Assembly (NCBI RefSeq): GCF_029382255.1 | Contig: NZ_JARLLG010000001.1 | Coordinates: forward strand, 558,001 to 622,000 | DNA: 64,000 nt | Origin: Isoptericola croceus | Lineage (GTDB): Bacteria > Actinomycetota > Actinomycetes > Actinomycetales > Cellulomonadaceae | Direction of reading: 5' to 3' | Shown here: piece after piece, positions 52,201-59,590 of the stretch | How positions within the stretch are numbered: the stretch's first letter is position 1 | Layout: each line of letters starts with the position of its first letter | The notes under the pieces: model-generated | Database searches by the model: none | Told to the model about the DNA's origin: nothing | Seen by the model: only the letters and a program-made list of their open reading frames with translations | Program-made: the position numbers and the translations under genes

Positions 52201-52402
52201 CGACGGTGAGGTCGGGCCAGAGCCGGTCGATGAGCTGTTCGCGATGAAGGCGGTGACCGGGTGCGAGTGCGAGCACCTTGACCAGGCTCGCCGCCTGCGG
52301 ACGAGGCCACGCTGACGCGGGTACGGGCACGCCGCCGACGACGACCTCGAACCTGCCGAGAACGTTGATCTCCACCTTGCCGGCACCGGCCGGTGTCTCC
52401 AA
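49250..52402 (-). CDS. AfsR/SARP-like regulator with BTAD and AAA ATPase domains
   Basis: This 1050-residue regulator has a winged-helix DNA-binding part (about 9-100; VEINVLGRFEVVVGG), a bacterial transcriptional activator domain (about 105-235), and a STAND-like ATPase with Walker A at 275-283 (TGPPGVGKS) and Walker B at 380-387 (LVLTVDEV). A helical repeat region of TPR type follows to the end. No LuxR HTH is present at the C-terminus. TTG 52402 has GGAGG 6 nt upstream. It is 72 bp behind the FAD oxidoreductase gene on the same strand and may belong to that operon. SARP-type direct repeats before osmC and azlC are likely targets. Confidence 0.86.
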   Translation of the reverse strand: METPAGAGKVEINVLGRFEVVVGGVPVPASAWPRPQAASLVKVLALAPGHRLHREQLIDRLWPDLTVAEAAPRLHKLAHYARRALGDDRSAVALRGETVTLLPDGDVVVDADTFAAAAAEALAEGSPAAASVAADLYTGPLLPDDPYQPWTDNLREHLRARYHELLRTAGRWDDLLADDPADEVAHLALMTQHVEAGDHRSALRQFERMNQALRQELGVGPGREARALRDRILADAPEQPTSGLGELVGRRAAQEQLRRLMADVRHGRGRTVFVTGPPGVGKSALLEWLRADAERSGWRTGHGVAAMVEGAWPYAPVLDALADLFRRHPTLLDGLDDTYRAEIERALAGEQLVWSGESTHQRLFVAAAELLRLAAAGTGLVLTVDEVHEADEASLRLLHFLARRLGGERLLLVVGHRQGSRRVDQLRTSLLRRGLAYDLPLEPIDRDGTEALVRALRPDATPEVLDQIWEVSAGLPFAIVEMAGSASVGTSASDAGARGLSRLGTTTREALQRVAVIGTTFDTDQFVVLTGLPEPEAFAALNAAETALVVLHTGEGYRFRHRLVRDALLDDVPPVRRSAFHRQAAERLSTLGAPPARIAHHLIAGGRLADAVPHVLQAVQSQAAVGAYRDALALIDAVREHARPDDHARLLALRANLLAALGDRSTVGAYRAALAVAPEPEVPLLRARMAQAAVMEGDLDTAGTILDGLEPTGGPADVAILLAKGNVAYLNGDVDAAWKASDQVGGLVRPEEDTWQRLDLLTLQALIAHQRGEIFTRLRVELRRAHDDPALARTLYDPYLCVAEYLLYGTTPYSEVRTMLTSLLSTARRSGVPRAEAFATAVLGEAALLAGDLDEAERQLGEAVELYRDLSAPAGEASTLQRLAELRLEQGDRIEAERLLRQALPRARWSMLSLHLIQRILGTLIRAARDPAAARAVVDEAADVIGREDRCLFCDIMLAVPAAIACADVGDLDDAREYVARAEQSSVLWEGTAWQAAVQEARAHLAQATNDLHGGARMLAEAAVLFDQAGQPLDAQRCRAKHRATSPQPS

Positions 52403-52474
52403 GAGCCGCCTCCGTAGGACCGCGCGACGCCCCCTGAACCATCATCTGTGCGAGTGGTGCCGATGTACAGGGGG

Positions 52475-53659
52475 TCAGCGGCCGGTGACCACGGGGAGCG
52501 GGTCGAGGCGCTCGAGCTCCTCCACCTGCTCGCTCATCGCGGAGGCCGCCTCCCGCAGCAGCGGACGCAGCCCGTCCATCGTCCACGCGTAGGACCCGAT
52601 GGCGTCGACCACGCCGAACAGCCGACCGGCCATCCGGTCCCGCGACTGCTGGTAGGCGGCCAGCGCCGCCAGCTCCGGGAGAGAGCCGGCGTGGATCTGC
52701 CGCACCGCACGGGCTAGCAGCTCGGCGTCGCGCAGGGCGTCCGTCATGCCGTGCGTGCTCAGGGGATCCTCGAACCCACCCGCGTCACCGACCAGCGCCC
52801 ATCCGGGCCCCCACACCTGTCGGAGGAAGCCCGGCTCGCCGGCGAACCCACGCAGCCGAACCGGGCGGCGGGCGTCGGCGACCCGGTCTGCGACGGACGG
52901 GGAGGCAGACCGCAGCAGGTCGTCGACCACGCGGTCGGCGGGGGCGGTCGCTCGCGCCTCCTTCATGCGGTCGGGGGTGGTGCCGACGAACACCGTCGTC
53001 CGGCCGTCGTTGGTGGGGATCATGCCCGCGCTGGCGTACGGGGCGTAGACCCATTCGTAGCCGTCGACCGGCAGCTCGTCCCAGTGCCCGTAGAGGAACG
53101 CCCCGCCGGCCCCCCGCGCCCGCCGGAGCACCGGTGCGCCCACCGCGCTCGCGACCGTGGAGCGCATGCCGTCCGCGCCGATGGTCAGCGGTGCGATCGC
53201 CTCCAGGCGCCGGCCGTCGCGGTCCTGCGCGACGACACCGGTGACGCGTCCGGAGTCGTCCCGGAGCACTCCGGTGACTCCCGTGCCGAACCGCAGGTCG
53301 GCGCCCGCCTCGGCAGCCGCGTCGGCGAGCGCCGGGTCGAGCACGGTGCGGCGCGGCGCGTACAGCGCGTCGACGCCGGCGGCCGGCCTGATCGTGATGC
53401 GAGCCGTCGCCTCACCCGGGTAGTGGAACAGGGCCCGGCGCACCGGTGGGGTACCCGCGGCGACGATCCGGTCCAGCACGCCCCATCGCTGCAGCTGAAG
53501 CACCCCGCCGCGCATCAGCGCGTGCGTGGACACCGTGTCGCTGCCATAGCCGGCGCGGTCCAGCACCAGGACGTCCAGACCCTGGCGTGCCAGGAGCATC
53601 GCGGTCGCGGAACCGGCGCAGCGGGCGCCGACGACGATCACGTCATGGGTCTCGGTCAT
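52475..53659 (-). CDS. FAD-dependent oxidoreductase (geranylgeranyl reductase/halogenase-like)
   Basis: This 394-residue flavoprotein of the GGR/halogenase/monooxygenase type has an FAD-binding DVIVVGARCAGSATAMLLA and a second FAD site GPGWALVGDAGGFEDPLSTHG (near residue 285). It may hydroxylate, reduce or otherwise modify a small organic molecule. It overlaps the flavin monooxygenase gene by 4 nt. The substrate is not known. Confidence 0.82.
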   Translation of the reverse strand: MTETHDVIVVGARCAGSATAMLLARQGLDVLVLDRAGYGSDTVSTHALMRGGVLQLQRWGVLDRIVAAGTPPVRRALFHYPGEATARITIRPAAGVDALYAPRRTVLDPALADAAAEAGADLRFGTGVTGVLRDDSGRVTGVVAQDRDGRRLEAIAPLTIGADGMRSTVASAVGAPVLRRARGAGGAFLYGHWDELPVDGYEWVYAPYASAGMIPTNDGRTTVFVGTTPDRMKEARATAPADRVVDDLLRSASPSVADRVADARRPVRLRGFAGEPGFLRQVWGPGWALVGDAGGFEDPLSTHGMTDALRDAELLARAVRQIHAGSLPELAALAAYQQSRDRMAGRLFGVVDAIGSYAWTMDGLRPLLREAASAMSEQVEELERLDPLPVVTGR

Positions 53660-54906
53660 CTGCTCACTCCTTCGTGGCGAGGGCCGGGGGCCGCGAGGTC
53701 GGCGGTGCCGGTCAGGTGCTGGACGATCGCCCGTGCGTCGTGCCGGACCCCGTCGACGAACTGCGCGTTGCGGCGATGCATGAACCGCAGCCCGATCGTG
53801 TACAGGCCCGGTGCCCGCGTGACGCCGCGGTACTGCGCGATCTCGCCGTCGGCGTCGTGCACGGGCACCCGCAGCCACGGGTAGCGGTAGTCGAACCCGG
53901 TGGCCCACACGACCGTCGAGATCCCCGCGGCACGCAGGTCCAGCTGCGTCGGTCCGCGCGGCACGCGCACCGGACGGATGTCGTCCGGCGCGAGGACCTC
54001 ACCTGCGAGCCCGGCCGCACCGACGTGCTCGTCGATGGCGTCCATGGTCCGGCGGAGGCGTGCCTCCGCGGCGGCCACCGTCGACGGCAGGTCGTCGGCA
54101 AGATGCACCTGGTAGCCGTCGGCTGCCGTGAGGCGGCCGGTGAGCACGACGCCGCGGCGGGCGAGGTGGTCGAGGTCGAGTGCGCGCTCGTCGGCCAGCT
54201 GGAGGGACGGCTCGCGACGGGCCCGGCGGACGTCGGCGACGTCGTCGACGGTCCGGTCGAGCGCGCCGATGCGTTCGAGCCACCACAGGATGTCCATGCC
54301 CCGGTAGCGGCGCGGCAGCCGGGTGTGCTGACCGACGGCGAGCACGACGTCGCGGCCTGCACCGCGCAGCTCGTTCGCGATCTGCACGCCGGAGGCGGAG
54401 GCCCCCACCACGAGCACCCCGCCCGGGGGCAGGTGACGCGGGTTGCGGTAGCGGTTCGTGTGCAGCTGCCACAGTCCCGGCGCCAGGTCTGCCGCCAGGG
54501 CGGGGACGCGCGGTCGTGGTCCGGCGGCCACGACGACGTGGCGCGCCCTCCAGCTGCCGGTCGAGGTGGTCACCTGATAGCCGACGTCGGCGGATCGCAC
54601 GTCGAGCACCGCCGTCCAGGGCTGCACGGGAGCGTCGAACGACGTCGCGTAGGCCTCGAGGTAGTTGACCAGCTCGGGGCCAGACATGTAGCCGTCGGGG
54701 TCGCTGCCCTGGTAGCTCCATCCTGGCAGGCGGCTCATCCAGTTCGGCGTGAGGAGGCGCAAGGAGTCCCAACGAGCACTGCGCCAGCTCTCCGCCGGGC
54801 GGGCGCGGTCCAGCACGACGTGCTCCCGGCCTGCCTCGGTGAGGCATCGGCTGGTGGCGAGGCCGGCCTGTCCGGCGCCGATCACCAGCGTGTCGATCCT
54901 TCTCAT
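53656..54906 (-). CDS. Flavin-containing monooxygenase (NAD(P)/FAD)
   Basis: This 416-residue group B-type flavoprotein monooxygenase has an FAD motif (LVIGAGQAGLATSRCL) and an NADPH motif (LVVGASASGVQIA, about residues 168-180). VVWATGFDYRYPWL near the end is typical of this family. ATG 54906 has GAGG upstream. It is translationally coupled to the next FAD protein and preceded by the OsmC gene. It lacks any scaffold-building enzyme beside it. Confidence 0.85.
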   Translation of the reverse strand: MRRIDTLVIGAGQAGLATSRCLTEAGREHVVLDRARPAESWRSARWDSLRLLTPNWMSRLPGWSYQGSDPDGYMSGPELVNYLEAYATSFDAPVQPWTAVLDVRSADVGYQVTTSTGSWRARHVVVAAGPRPRVPALAADLAPGLWQLHTNRYRNPRHLPPGGVLVVGASASGVQIANELRGAGRDVVLAVGQHTRLPRRYRGMDILWWLERIGALDRTVDDVADVRRARREPSLQLADERALDLDHLARRGVVLTGRLTAADGYQVHLADDLPSTVAAAEARLRRTMDAIDEHVGAAGLAGEVLAPDDIRPVRVPRGPTQLDLRAAGISTVVWATGFDYRYPWLRVPVHDADGEIAQYRGVTRAPGLYTIGLRFMHRRNAQFVDGVRHDARAIVQHLTGTADLAAPGPRHEGVSR

Positions 54907-54982
54907 CTCGTCCTCTGTCCAGTCCTTGACGGCTGCGGCGCGGCCGGCGGGAGCAATTCCCGCCAGCCGCACCGTCGGTGGC

Positions 54983-55552
54983 TCAACCGGCGGTGATGTT
55001 GAGCTTCACCGGCACCGAGCCGGTGATCACGTCGTACACGGCCGAGCGGTTGCGGGACTGCTCGACGAGCTCGCGGAGCTTCTCCTCCGGTGCGTTGCCC
55101 TTGATCCTGAAGTCGACCTGGATCTGCTCGTAGCCGTTGCGGACCTCGTCGGACATGCCGAAGATCCCCAGCAGGTTGATGTCGCCGGTGACGGACGACT
55201 CGACCTCCGTCAGCTCGATCCCGCGCGCAGCCGCGATGTTGGCCAGGCCGGACGTGAGGCACGCGGCCAGCGCTCCCAGGAGGTACTCGACCGGCGCGGG
55301 GCCGTTGTCGTTGCCGGTGAGCACCGGCGGGTGGTCGGCGTCGAAGACGGTCGGCGAACTGTGCTCGAGCTCTTGGCCGGCGCCGTAGAAGCTGTGGATC
55401 GTGCTGCGGTTGTGCGTGCCGCTCACCCAGCGGTTGGTCGCCCGGAACTGGAACTTGGCGATCTCCGTCTGCTCGCGCACTGCGTCGAGCGTGGCGAACA
55501 GCGTGGGCGTGTCGACCCCGTTGAGGGGCGGACGCTCGGTGGTGCTGGTCAT
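54983..55552 (-). CDS. OsmC-family protein
   Basis: This 189-residue OsmC/Ohr-fold protein resembles OsmC hydroperoxide reductases in fold, but only one Cys (LLGALAACLTSGL) is seen, so the classic two-Cys mechanism is not obvious. It is the first gene of the operon with the flavin monooxygenase and FAD oxidoreductase. Its promoter has SARP-like direct repeats. Confidence 0.83.
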   Translation of the reverse strand: MTSTTERPPLNGVDTPTLFATLDAVREQTEIAKFQFRATNRWVSGTHNRSTIHSFYGAGQELEHSSPTVFDADHPPVLTGNDNGPAPVEYLLGALAACLTSGLANIAAARGIELTEVESSVTGDINLLGIFGMSDEVRNGYEQIQVDFRIKGNAPEEKLRELVEQSRNRSAVYDVITGSVPVKLNITAG

Positions 55553-55606
55553 GGTGGAACCTCTCTTCGGTGTGTGTCTCTCGGTGTGGTGTCGGGGACA
55601 TGTCGA

Positions 55607-55639
55607 AAGCTAGGCCGGTGGGCTTCCCGGAACCTTCCC
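55607..55639 (-). promoter_or_regulatory. SARP-type direct repeats and -10 box upstream of osmC
   Basis: On the minus strand, GGGAAGG (55639-55633) and GGGAAGC (55628-55622) are 7-bp direct repeats 11 bp apart. TAGCTT, a good -10 hexamer, follows 9 bp after the second. Repeats with this spacing overlapping the -35 region are the recognised binding mode of SARP activators. Confidence 0.7.
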
Positions 55640-55668
55640 GGGCCGTCGGGTGCGGCGGGGGCAAGACA

Positions 55669-55989
55669 TCACGAACCCACCACGGCGGTGAGGAGCCACA
55701 GCACGGGCATGCCGACGAGCGGCGCAGCCCAGGCACGCCGGAACAGGCGGACGGCCGCGACCGCGACCGCCGAGGCGCCGAGCGGCGGGACGGCGGCCGC
55801 GACGTCGGCGCCCATGCTCGCCGCGGCGATGCTGGTGGCGGCGAGAGCCGCGAACGCGGCCGGGGCGACGAACGACGACGCCCGTTCCAGGCGTTCGGGC
55901 AGCCGCATCCGTTCGGCGAGCAGAACCATGCTGATGCGGAACAGGTAGCTACCCAGTCCGGCCAGGACGATCACGACGAAGGGGGTCAT
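55669..55989 (-). CDS. azlD: AzlD, small subunit of the branched-chain amino acid exporter
   Basis: This 106-residue protein has three or more hydrophobic helices and the AzlD-type start VIVLAGLGSYLFRISMVLLAERM. With AzlC it exports branched-chain amino acids or analogues. It overlaps azlC by 4 nt. Confidence 0.83.
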   Translation of the reverse strand: MTPFVVIVLAGLGSYLFRISMVLLAERMRLPERLERASSFVAPAAFAALAATSIAAASMGADVAAAVPPLGASAVAVAAVRLFRRAWAAPLVGMPVLWLLTAVVGS

Positions 55990-56702
55990 CGCCGCACCGC
56001 CTTGGCCCGTAGGCCGGCGGCCAGGCCGGCGACGATCGCCAGCAGGACGCCCAGGTGGAGCGGCACCGCGAAGGCGAGGACGGCGACGACGGCCGACGTC
56101 AGTGCCGCACGGCGTGTCGCGACGTCCGAGAGCCTGCGGCCGACCTCGCCGATCAGGTACAGCGGGATCAGGAACTCGAGGTGCAGCGCCGCCGGGAGCT
56201 GCGCACCGAACGTGGCGCCGGCGGTGATGGCCAGCAGCCACGCGACCCAGAGCACGACGGCGCCGCCCAGGTAGTGGACGTGTCCGCCGGCCCGGTCGCC
56301 GCCGCGTTCGTACCGGTCGTTGCCGACCACGAACGAGGGATCGATGAGCAGATAGGCGGCAAGGGCGCGCCACCACCGCGGAGTCCCGCGCCAGTACGCG
56401 GCCATCGCGCCGGAGTAGAGGACCAGCCGGAGGTTGATCACGAGGGCCGTCAGCACCACGACTGCGGGAGACGCGCCGGCGCTGAGCATCTCGATCGCGG
56501 CGATCTGCGCGCTCCCGCCGTAGATCAGCGGACCGGTCAGCCAGCCGGCGAACGTGGAGATGTTCGCCTGGGCCGCGGCGACGCCGATGACGAGGCCGAA
56601 CGGGACGACGCCGGCCAGCCAGGGCAGCATCGCCCGGGCGCCACCGCCGAGCTCGGCGGCGTATCCGCGTGGCGTCGCGACGACGTCGGTGATGGACAAC
56701 AT
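55986..56702 (-). CDS. azlC: AzlC, branched-chain amino acid exporter
   Basis: This 238-residue membrane protein has the AzlC block LPWLAGVVPFGLVIGVAAAQ and the typical GSAQIAAIEMLSAG. AGGAG precedes ATG 56702. The promoter region holds three SARP-type direct repeats and is shared with the divergent ramB-like gene. Confidence 0.86.
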   Translation of the reverse strand: MLSITDVVATPRGYAAELGGGARAMLPWLAGVVPFGLVIGVAAAQANISTFAGWLTGPLIYGGSAQIAAIEMLSAGASPAVVVLTALVINLRLVLYSGAMAAYWRGTPRWWRALAAYLLIDPSFVVGNDRYERGGDRAGGHVHYLGGAVVLWVAWLLAITAGATFGAQLPAALHLEFLIPLYLIGEVGRRLSDVATRRAALTSAVVAVLAFAVPLHLGVLLAIVAGLAAGLRAKAVRR

Positions 56703-56738
56703 CTGATTCTCCTGGGTCGGGCTGAGCTGACGGCACTC

Positions 56739-56782
56739 ACCGTCCTCGCATCGCCTTCCCAGAACCTTCCTGCCGGCTTCCC
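56739..56782 (-). promoter_or_regulatory. Three SARP-type direct repeats upstream of azlCD
   Basis: On the minus strand GGGAAGC (56782-56776), AGGAAGG (56771-56765) and GGGAAGG (56760-56754) recur with an exact 11-bp period. A weak -10-like GACGGT (56744-56739) lies 9 bp further, the same distance as in the osmC promoter. Confidence 0.7.
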
Positions 56783-56809
56783 CGAGATCGGCGTCGGCGC
56801 CGGAGCCCG

Positions 56810-56833
56810 GGCCGTGAAGATCCCGCGATCCTC
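56810..56833. promoter_or_regulatory. Motif shared with pckG, upstream of the ramB-like gene
   Basis: GGCCGTGAAGAT followed by CCCGCGATCCTC matches 49131-49154 at 20 of 24 bases. It lies 19-42 bp before the ATG at 56852. It may be a site for the RamB-like protein itself (inference). Confidence 0.6.
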
Positions 56834-56851
56834 ACGTACTACGGTGAAACC

Positions 56852-58321
56852 ATGTCTGTCATGCCGACGTCGGATGCGCCCGACCTCATCACGCTCGGCC
56901 GCCGGATACGGCACGCGCGGACGTCCCGTGGGCTGACGCTCGACGGGCTCGGGGAGCGAGTGAGCTCGGCACCGAGCCTGCTGTCCTTGGTCGAGAACGG
57001 GCGGCGGGAACCACGTTTGTCGCTCCTGCGCGCGATCGCCGAGGCGCTCGACATCCCGCTCGCCGACCTGCTCGCGGACGAGCCGCCCTCGCGTCGCGCG
57101 GAGCTCGAGATCGCACTCGAGCGGGCTCAGCGCGGGCCGTTGTTCGGCGCGCTCGGGCTGCCCGCGGTCAAGCCCAGCCAGAAGCTGCCCACGCCCGTGC
57201 TGGAGCAGCTCGTGGGACTGCACGCGGAGATCGCTCGCCGCGAGGAGGAGGCGATCGCGACGCCCGAGGAGGCGCGGCGCGCCAACACCGAGCTGCGACT
57301 CGAGCGGCAGGCGCGCGGCAACCACATGCCGCACATCGAGGCGCTCGGCGAGGACATGACCCGCCGCGCGGGCTACACCGGGGGCGCCCTCACCCACCGC
57401 ACCGTGGCGCGCATCGCGGAGGACCTGGGCCTGACGATCCTGCACGTCGACGACCTGCCACGCTCCGCCCGCTCGGTCACCGACTGGAAGAATGGCCGGA
57501 TCTACCTTCCGCCGGCGTCGATCCCCGGCGGTCACGGCCTGCGGTCCCTTGCGCTCCAGGCCATCGCGCACCGGGTGCTCGGGCACGAGCGCCCCCGCTC
57601 CTACGCCGAGTTCTTGCGGCAGCGGGTCGAGATCACCTACTTCGCCGCGGCCTGCCTCATTCCGGAGCAGACCGCCGTGGAGTTCCTGTCCCAGCGCAAG
57701 CGCGAGAAGGACCTCGCCGTCGAGGACTTCCGGGACGCGTTCGGCGTCACGCACGAGGCCGCCGCCATGCGGCTGACCAATCTCGCGACGGTGCACCTGG
57801 GCATCCCGCTGCACTTCCTGCGGGTCGGCGACGACGGCGCGCTCTTCCGCGGGTACGCCAACGACGGGCTACCGCTGCCCCAGGACGTGACCGGTGCGAT
57901 CGAGGGACAGCTGGTGTGCCGCCGGTGGGCCGGGCGTGAGGCCTTCGCGCGCCGCGACCGGGCCTCGGAGTCGTACCAGTACACCGACACGCCGGCGGGG
58001 ACGTTCTGGGATTCGGTGCAGACCGGGACCGCGGCGGACGGGCGGCAGTTCTCCATCACCGTGGGAGTGCCTTTCGCGCACGCCAAGTGGTTCCGCGGCC
58101 GCGACACCCAGGTCCGCCGCACCTCGACGTGCCCGGACCCTTCCTGCTGCCAGCGTCCGCCGTCGGACCTCACCGAGCGCTGGCAGGCGCACTCGTGGCC
58201 GAGCGCCCGCATGCACCAGCAGGTGCTCGCCGCCCTGCCGAGGGGTGTGTTTCCCGGGGTCGACGACACCGAGGTGTACGCGTTCCTCGACCGCCACGCG
58301 CCCGCCGACGACCCGGCGTAG
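56852..58321 (+). CDS. RamB-like short-chain fatty acyl/acetate regulator (XRE family)
   Basis: This 489-residue regulator has an N-terminal XRE helix-turn-helix (TLDGLGERVSSAPSLLSLVE, about 27-46), a middle ImmA/IrrE-like region where the metal motif is degenerate (AIAHRVLGHE), and a C-terminal domain with CPDPSCCQRP typical of RamB/PrpR-type proteins. These regulate acetate, propionate and glyoxylate metabolism in corynebacteria and mycobacteria. TACGGT lies 6 nt before ATG 56852, so the mRNA may be leaderless. It is divergent from azlCD. Confidence 0.86.
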   Translation: MSVMPTSDAPDLITLGRRIRHARTSRGLTLDGLGERVSSAPSLLSLVENGRREPRLSLLRAIAEALDIPLADLLADEPPSRRAELEIALERAQRGPLFGALGLPAVKPSQKLPTPVLEQLVGLHAEIARREEEAIATPEEARRANTELRLERQARGNHMPHIEALGEDMTRRAGYTGGALTHRTVARIAEDLGLTILHVDDLPRSARSVTDWKNGRIYLPPASIPGGHGLRSLALQAIAHRVLGHERPRSYAEFLRQRVEITYFAAACLIPEQTAVEFLSQRKREKDLAVEDFRDAFGVTHEAAAMRLTNLATVHLGIPLHFLRVGDDGALFRGYANDGLPLPQDVTGAIEGQLVCRRWAGREAFARRDRASESYQYTDTPAGTFWDSVQTGTAADGRQFSITVGVPFAHAKWFRGRDTQVRRTSTCPDPSCCQRPPSDLTERWQAHSWPSARMHQQVLAALPRGVFPGVDDTEVYAFLDRHAPADDPA

Positions 58322-58336
58322 CGCGGCGGTCCCGGC

Positions 58337-59590
58337 TCAGGTCGACGCCTCCACGAAGACGACCTCGGCGCAGGCTCCTGACGTCGTGTTGCGCAGCCGG
58401 ACGGTCGCTCCGACGAGGCTGGCGTGCCGGACGACGATCGCGAGGCCCAGCCCCGATCCGGGCCGGTTCCCGACGCGGTGGAAGCGCTGGGGCCCGCGTT
58501 CGAGGAACTCCGCCGAGAACCCGGGGCCCGCGTCGCTGACGAGGAGCGCCGGGCCGTGCACCTGTACCGTCACCGGGGCCCTCCCGTGACGGTGGGCGTT
58601 GGCCACGAGGTTGGCCACGATCCGCCGGACCGCGGCGGGCTGTGCACGGACGACGGCGGAGGCGTCGGCGCGGAGCTCCACCGGCAACGTTCGGGGCAGC
58701 TCGGTGAGTGCCGCTGCGACCGCGTCGCCCAGGTCCGTCGTGCCGACGGTGTCACCGGGTGGCACGCCGTCGAGCCGGGCGAGCTCGAGCAGGTCCCCCA
58801 TCAGGGTGCGCAGCCGCGCCACCTGGCCCCGGACGCGATCGGTGTCGGGACCGTCCGGCAGGAGCTCGGCCGCGGTGACCAGCGCGGTCAGCGGTGTCCG
58901 GAGCTCGTGGGCGACGTCGGCGGAGAACGCCCGCTCGCTGGCGTGCCGCTCCGCCAGCGCCTCTGCCATGTCGTCGATCGCGCGGGCCAGCTCGGCGACC
59001 TCGTCCTCGCCGCCGGAGTAGATCGGGGAGCCGCCGTCCCGGCCCGCGGTGCGTGCCTGTCTGGCCGTCGCCCGCAGGCGCGAGGTCAGGGCATCGGCGG
59101 CGAACCACCCGAGCAGCCACGCCAGCGGCGTCACCAGGCCCGCTGTGCGCAGGACGGTGGCGCGCAGGTCTTCCTGCTGCTTCGCCAGCGAGGTCTTCGC
59201 CAGCCGGGTCGACACCAGCTCACCGGTCGGCAGCCGGCGGGCCGCCCACAGATGCTCTCCGTCGTCGTAGCTGGCCACACCCTCACCCGGGAGCGCGCCG
59301 ACGAGGACCTCGGGCGGCCACTGGTCGTTCAGCGAGGCGTGCGACGGCACGGTGCCCGTGTCCCGGTACACGGCCGCTGCCTGCTGGACCTGCACCACGG
59401 CCGACTCTCGTAGCCGCTCCCGGTCGTCGACCAGCGCCTGCCGCACCACCAGTGCACCGAATCCGAGCACCAGCACGGCAGAGAGCACCGCGATGGCGGC
59501 CGCCAGGCGGAAGCGCAGCGAGTGCCACCAGCGGACCGGGCCCGAGTCCGGCGCAGGGGCCGGCCGGCTCGACCAGGTCGCGAGGCTCAC
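58337..59590 (-). CDS. Sensor histidine kinase
   Basis: This 417-residue membrane kinase has two membrane helices (about 28-50 and 148-168) around an extracytoplasmic sensor of about 100 residues, a HAMP linker, a phosphorylated H228 (VAHELRTPLTAL) and an ATP-binding domain (N box IVANLVANAHRHG, G boxes SDAGPGF and GSGLGLAIV). The GTG start overlaps the response regulator stop by 4 nt. It probably senses an envelope signal. Confidence 0.88.
   Translation of the reverse strand: MSLATWSSRPAPAPDSGPVRWWHSLRFRLAAAIAVLSAVLVLGFGALVVRQALVDDRERLRESAVVQVQQAAAVYRDTGTVPSHASLNDQWPPEVLVGALPGEGVASYDDGEHLWAARRLPTGELVSTRLAKTSLAKQQEDLRATVLRTAGLVTPLAWLLGWFAADALTSRLRATARQARTAGRDGGSPIYSGGEDEVAELARAIDDMAEALAERHASERAFSADVAHELRTPLTALVTAAELLPDGPDTDRVRGQVARLRTLMGDLLELARLDGVPPGDTVGTTDLGDAVAAALTELPRTLPVELRADASAVVRAQPAAVRRIVANLVANAHRHGRAPVTVQVHGPALLVSDAGPGFSAEFLERGPQRFHRVGNRPGSGLGLAIVVRHASLVGATVRLRNTTSGACAEVVFVEAST

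Noticed and set aside
49250-56702. Natural-product biosynthetic cluster
   Set aside because: There are flavin enzymes and a SARP-like regulator but no polyketide, peptide, terpene or similar scaffold enzyme in the window.
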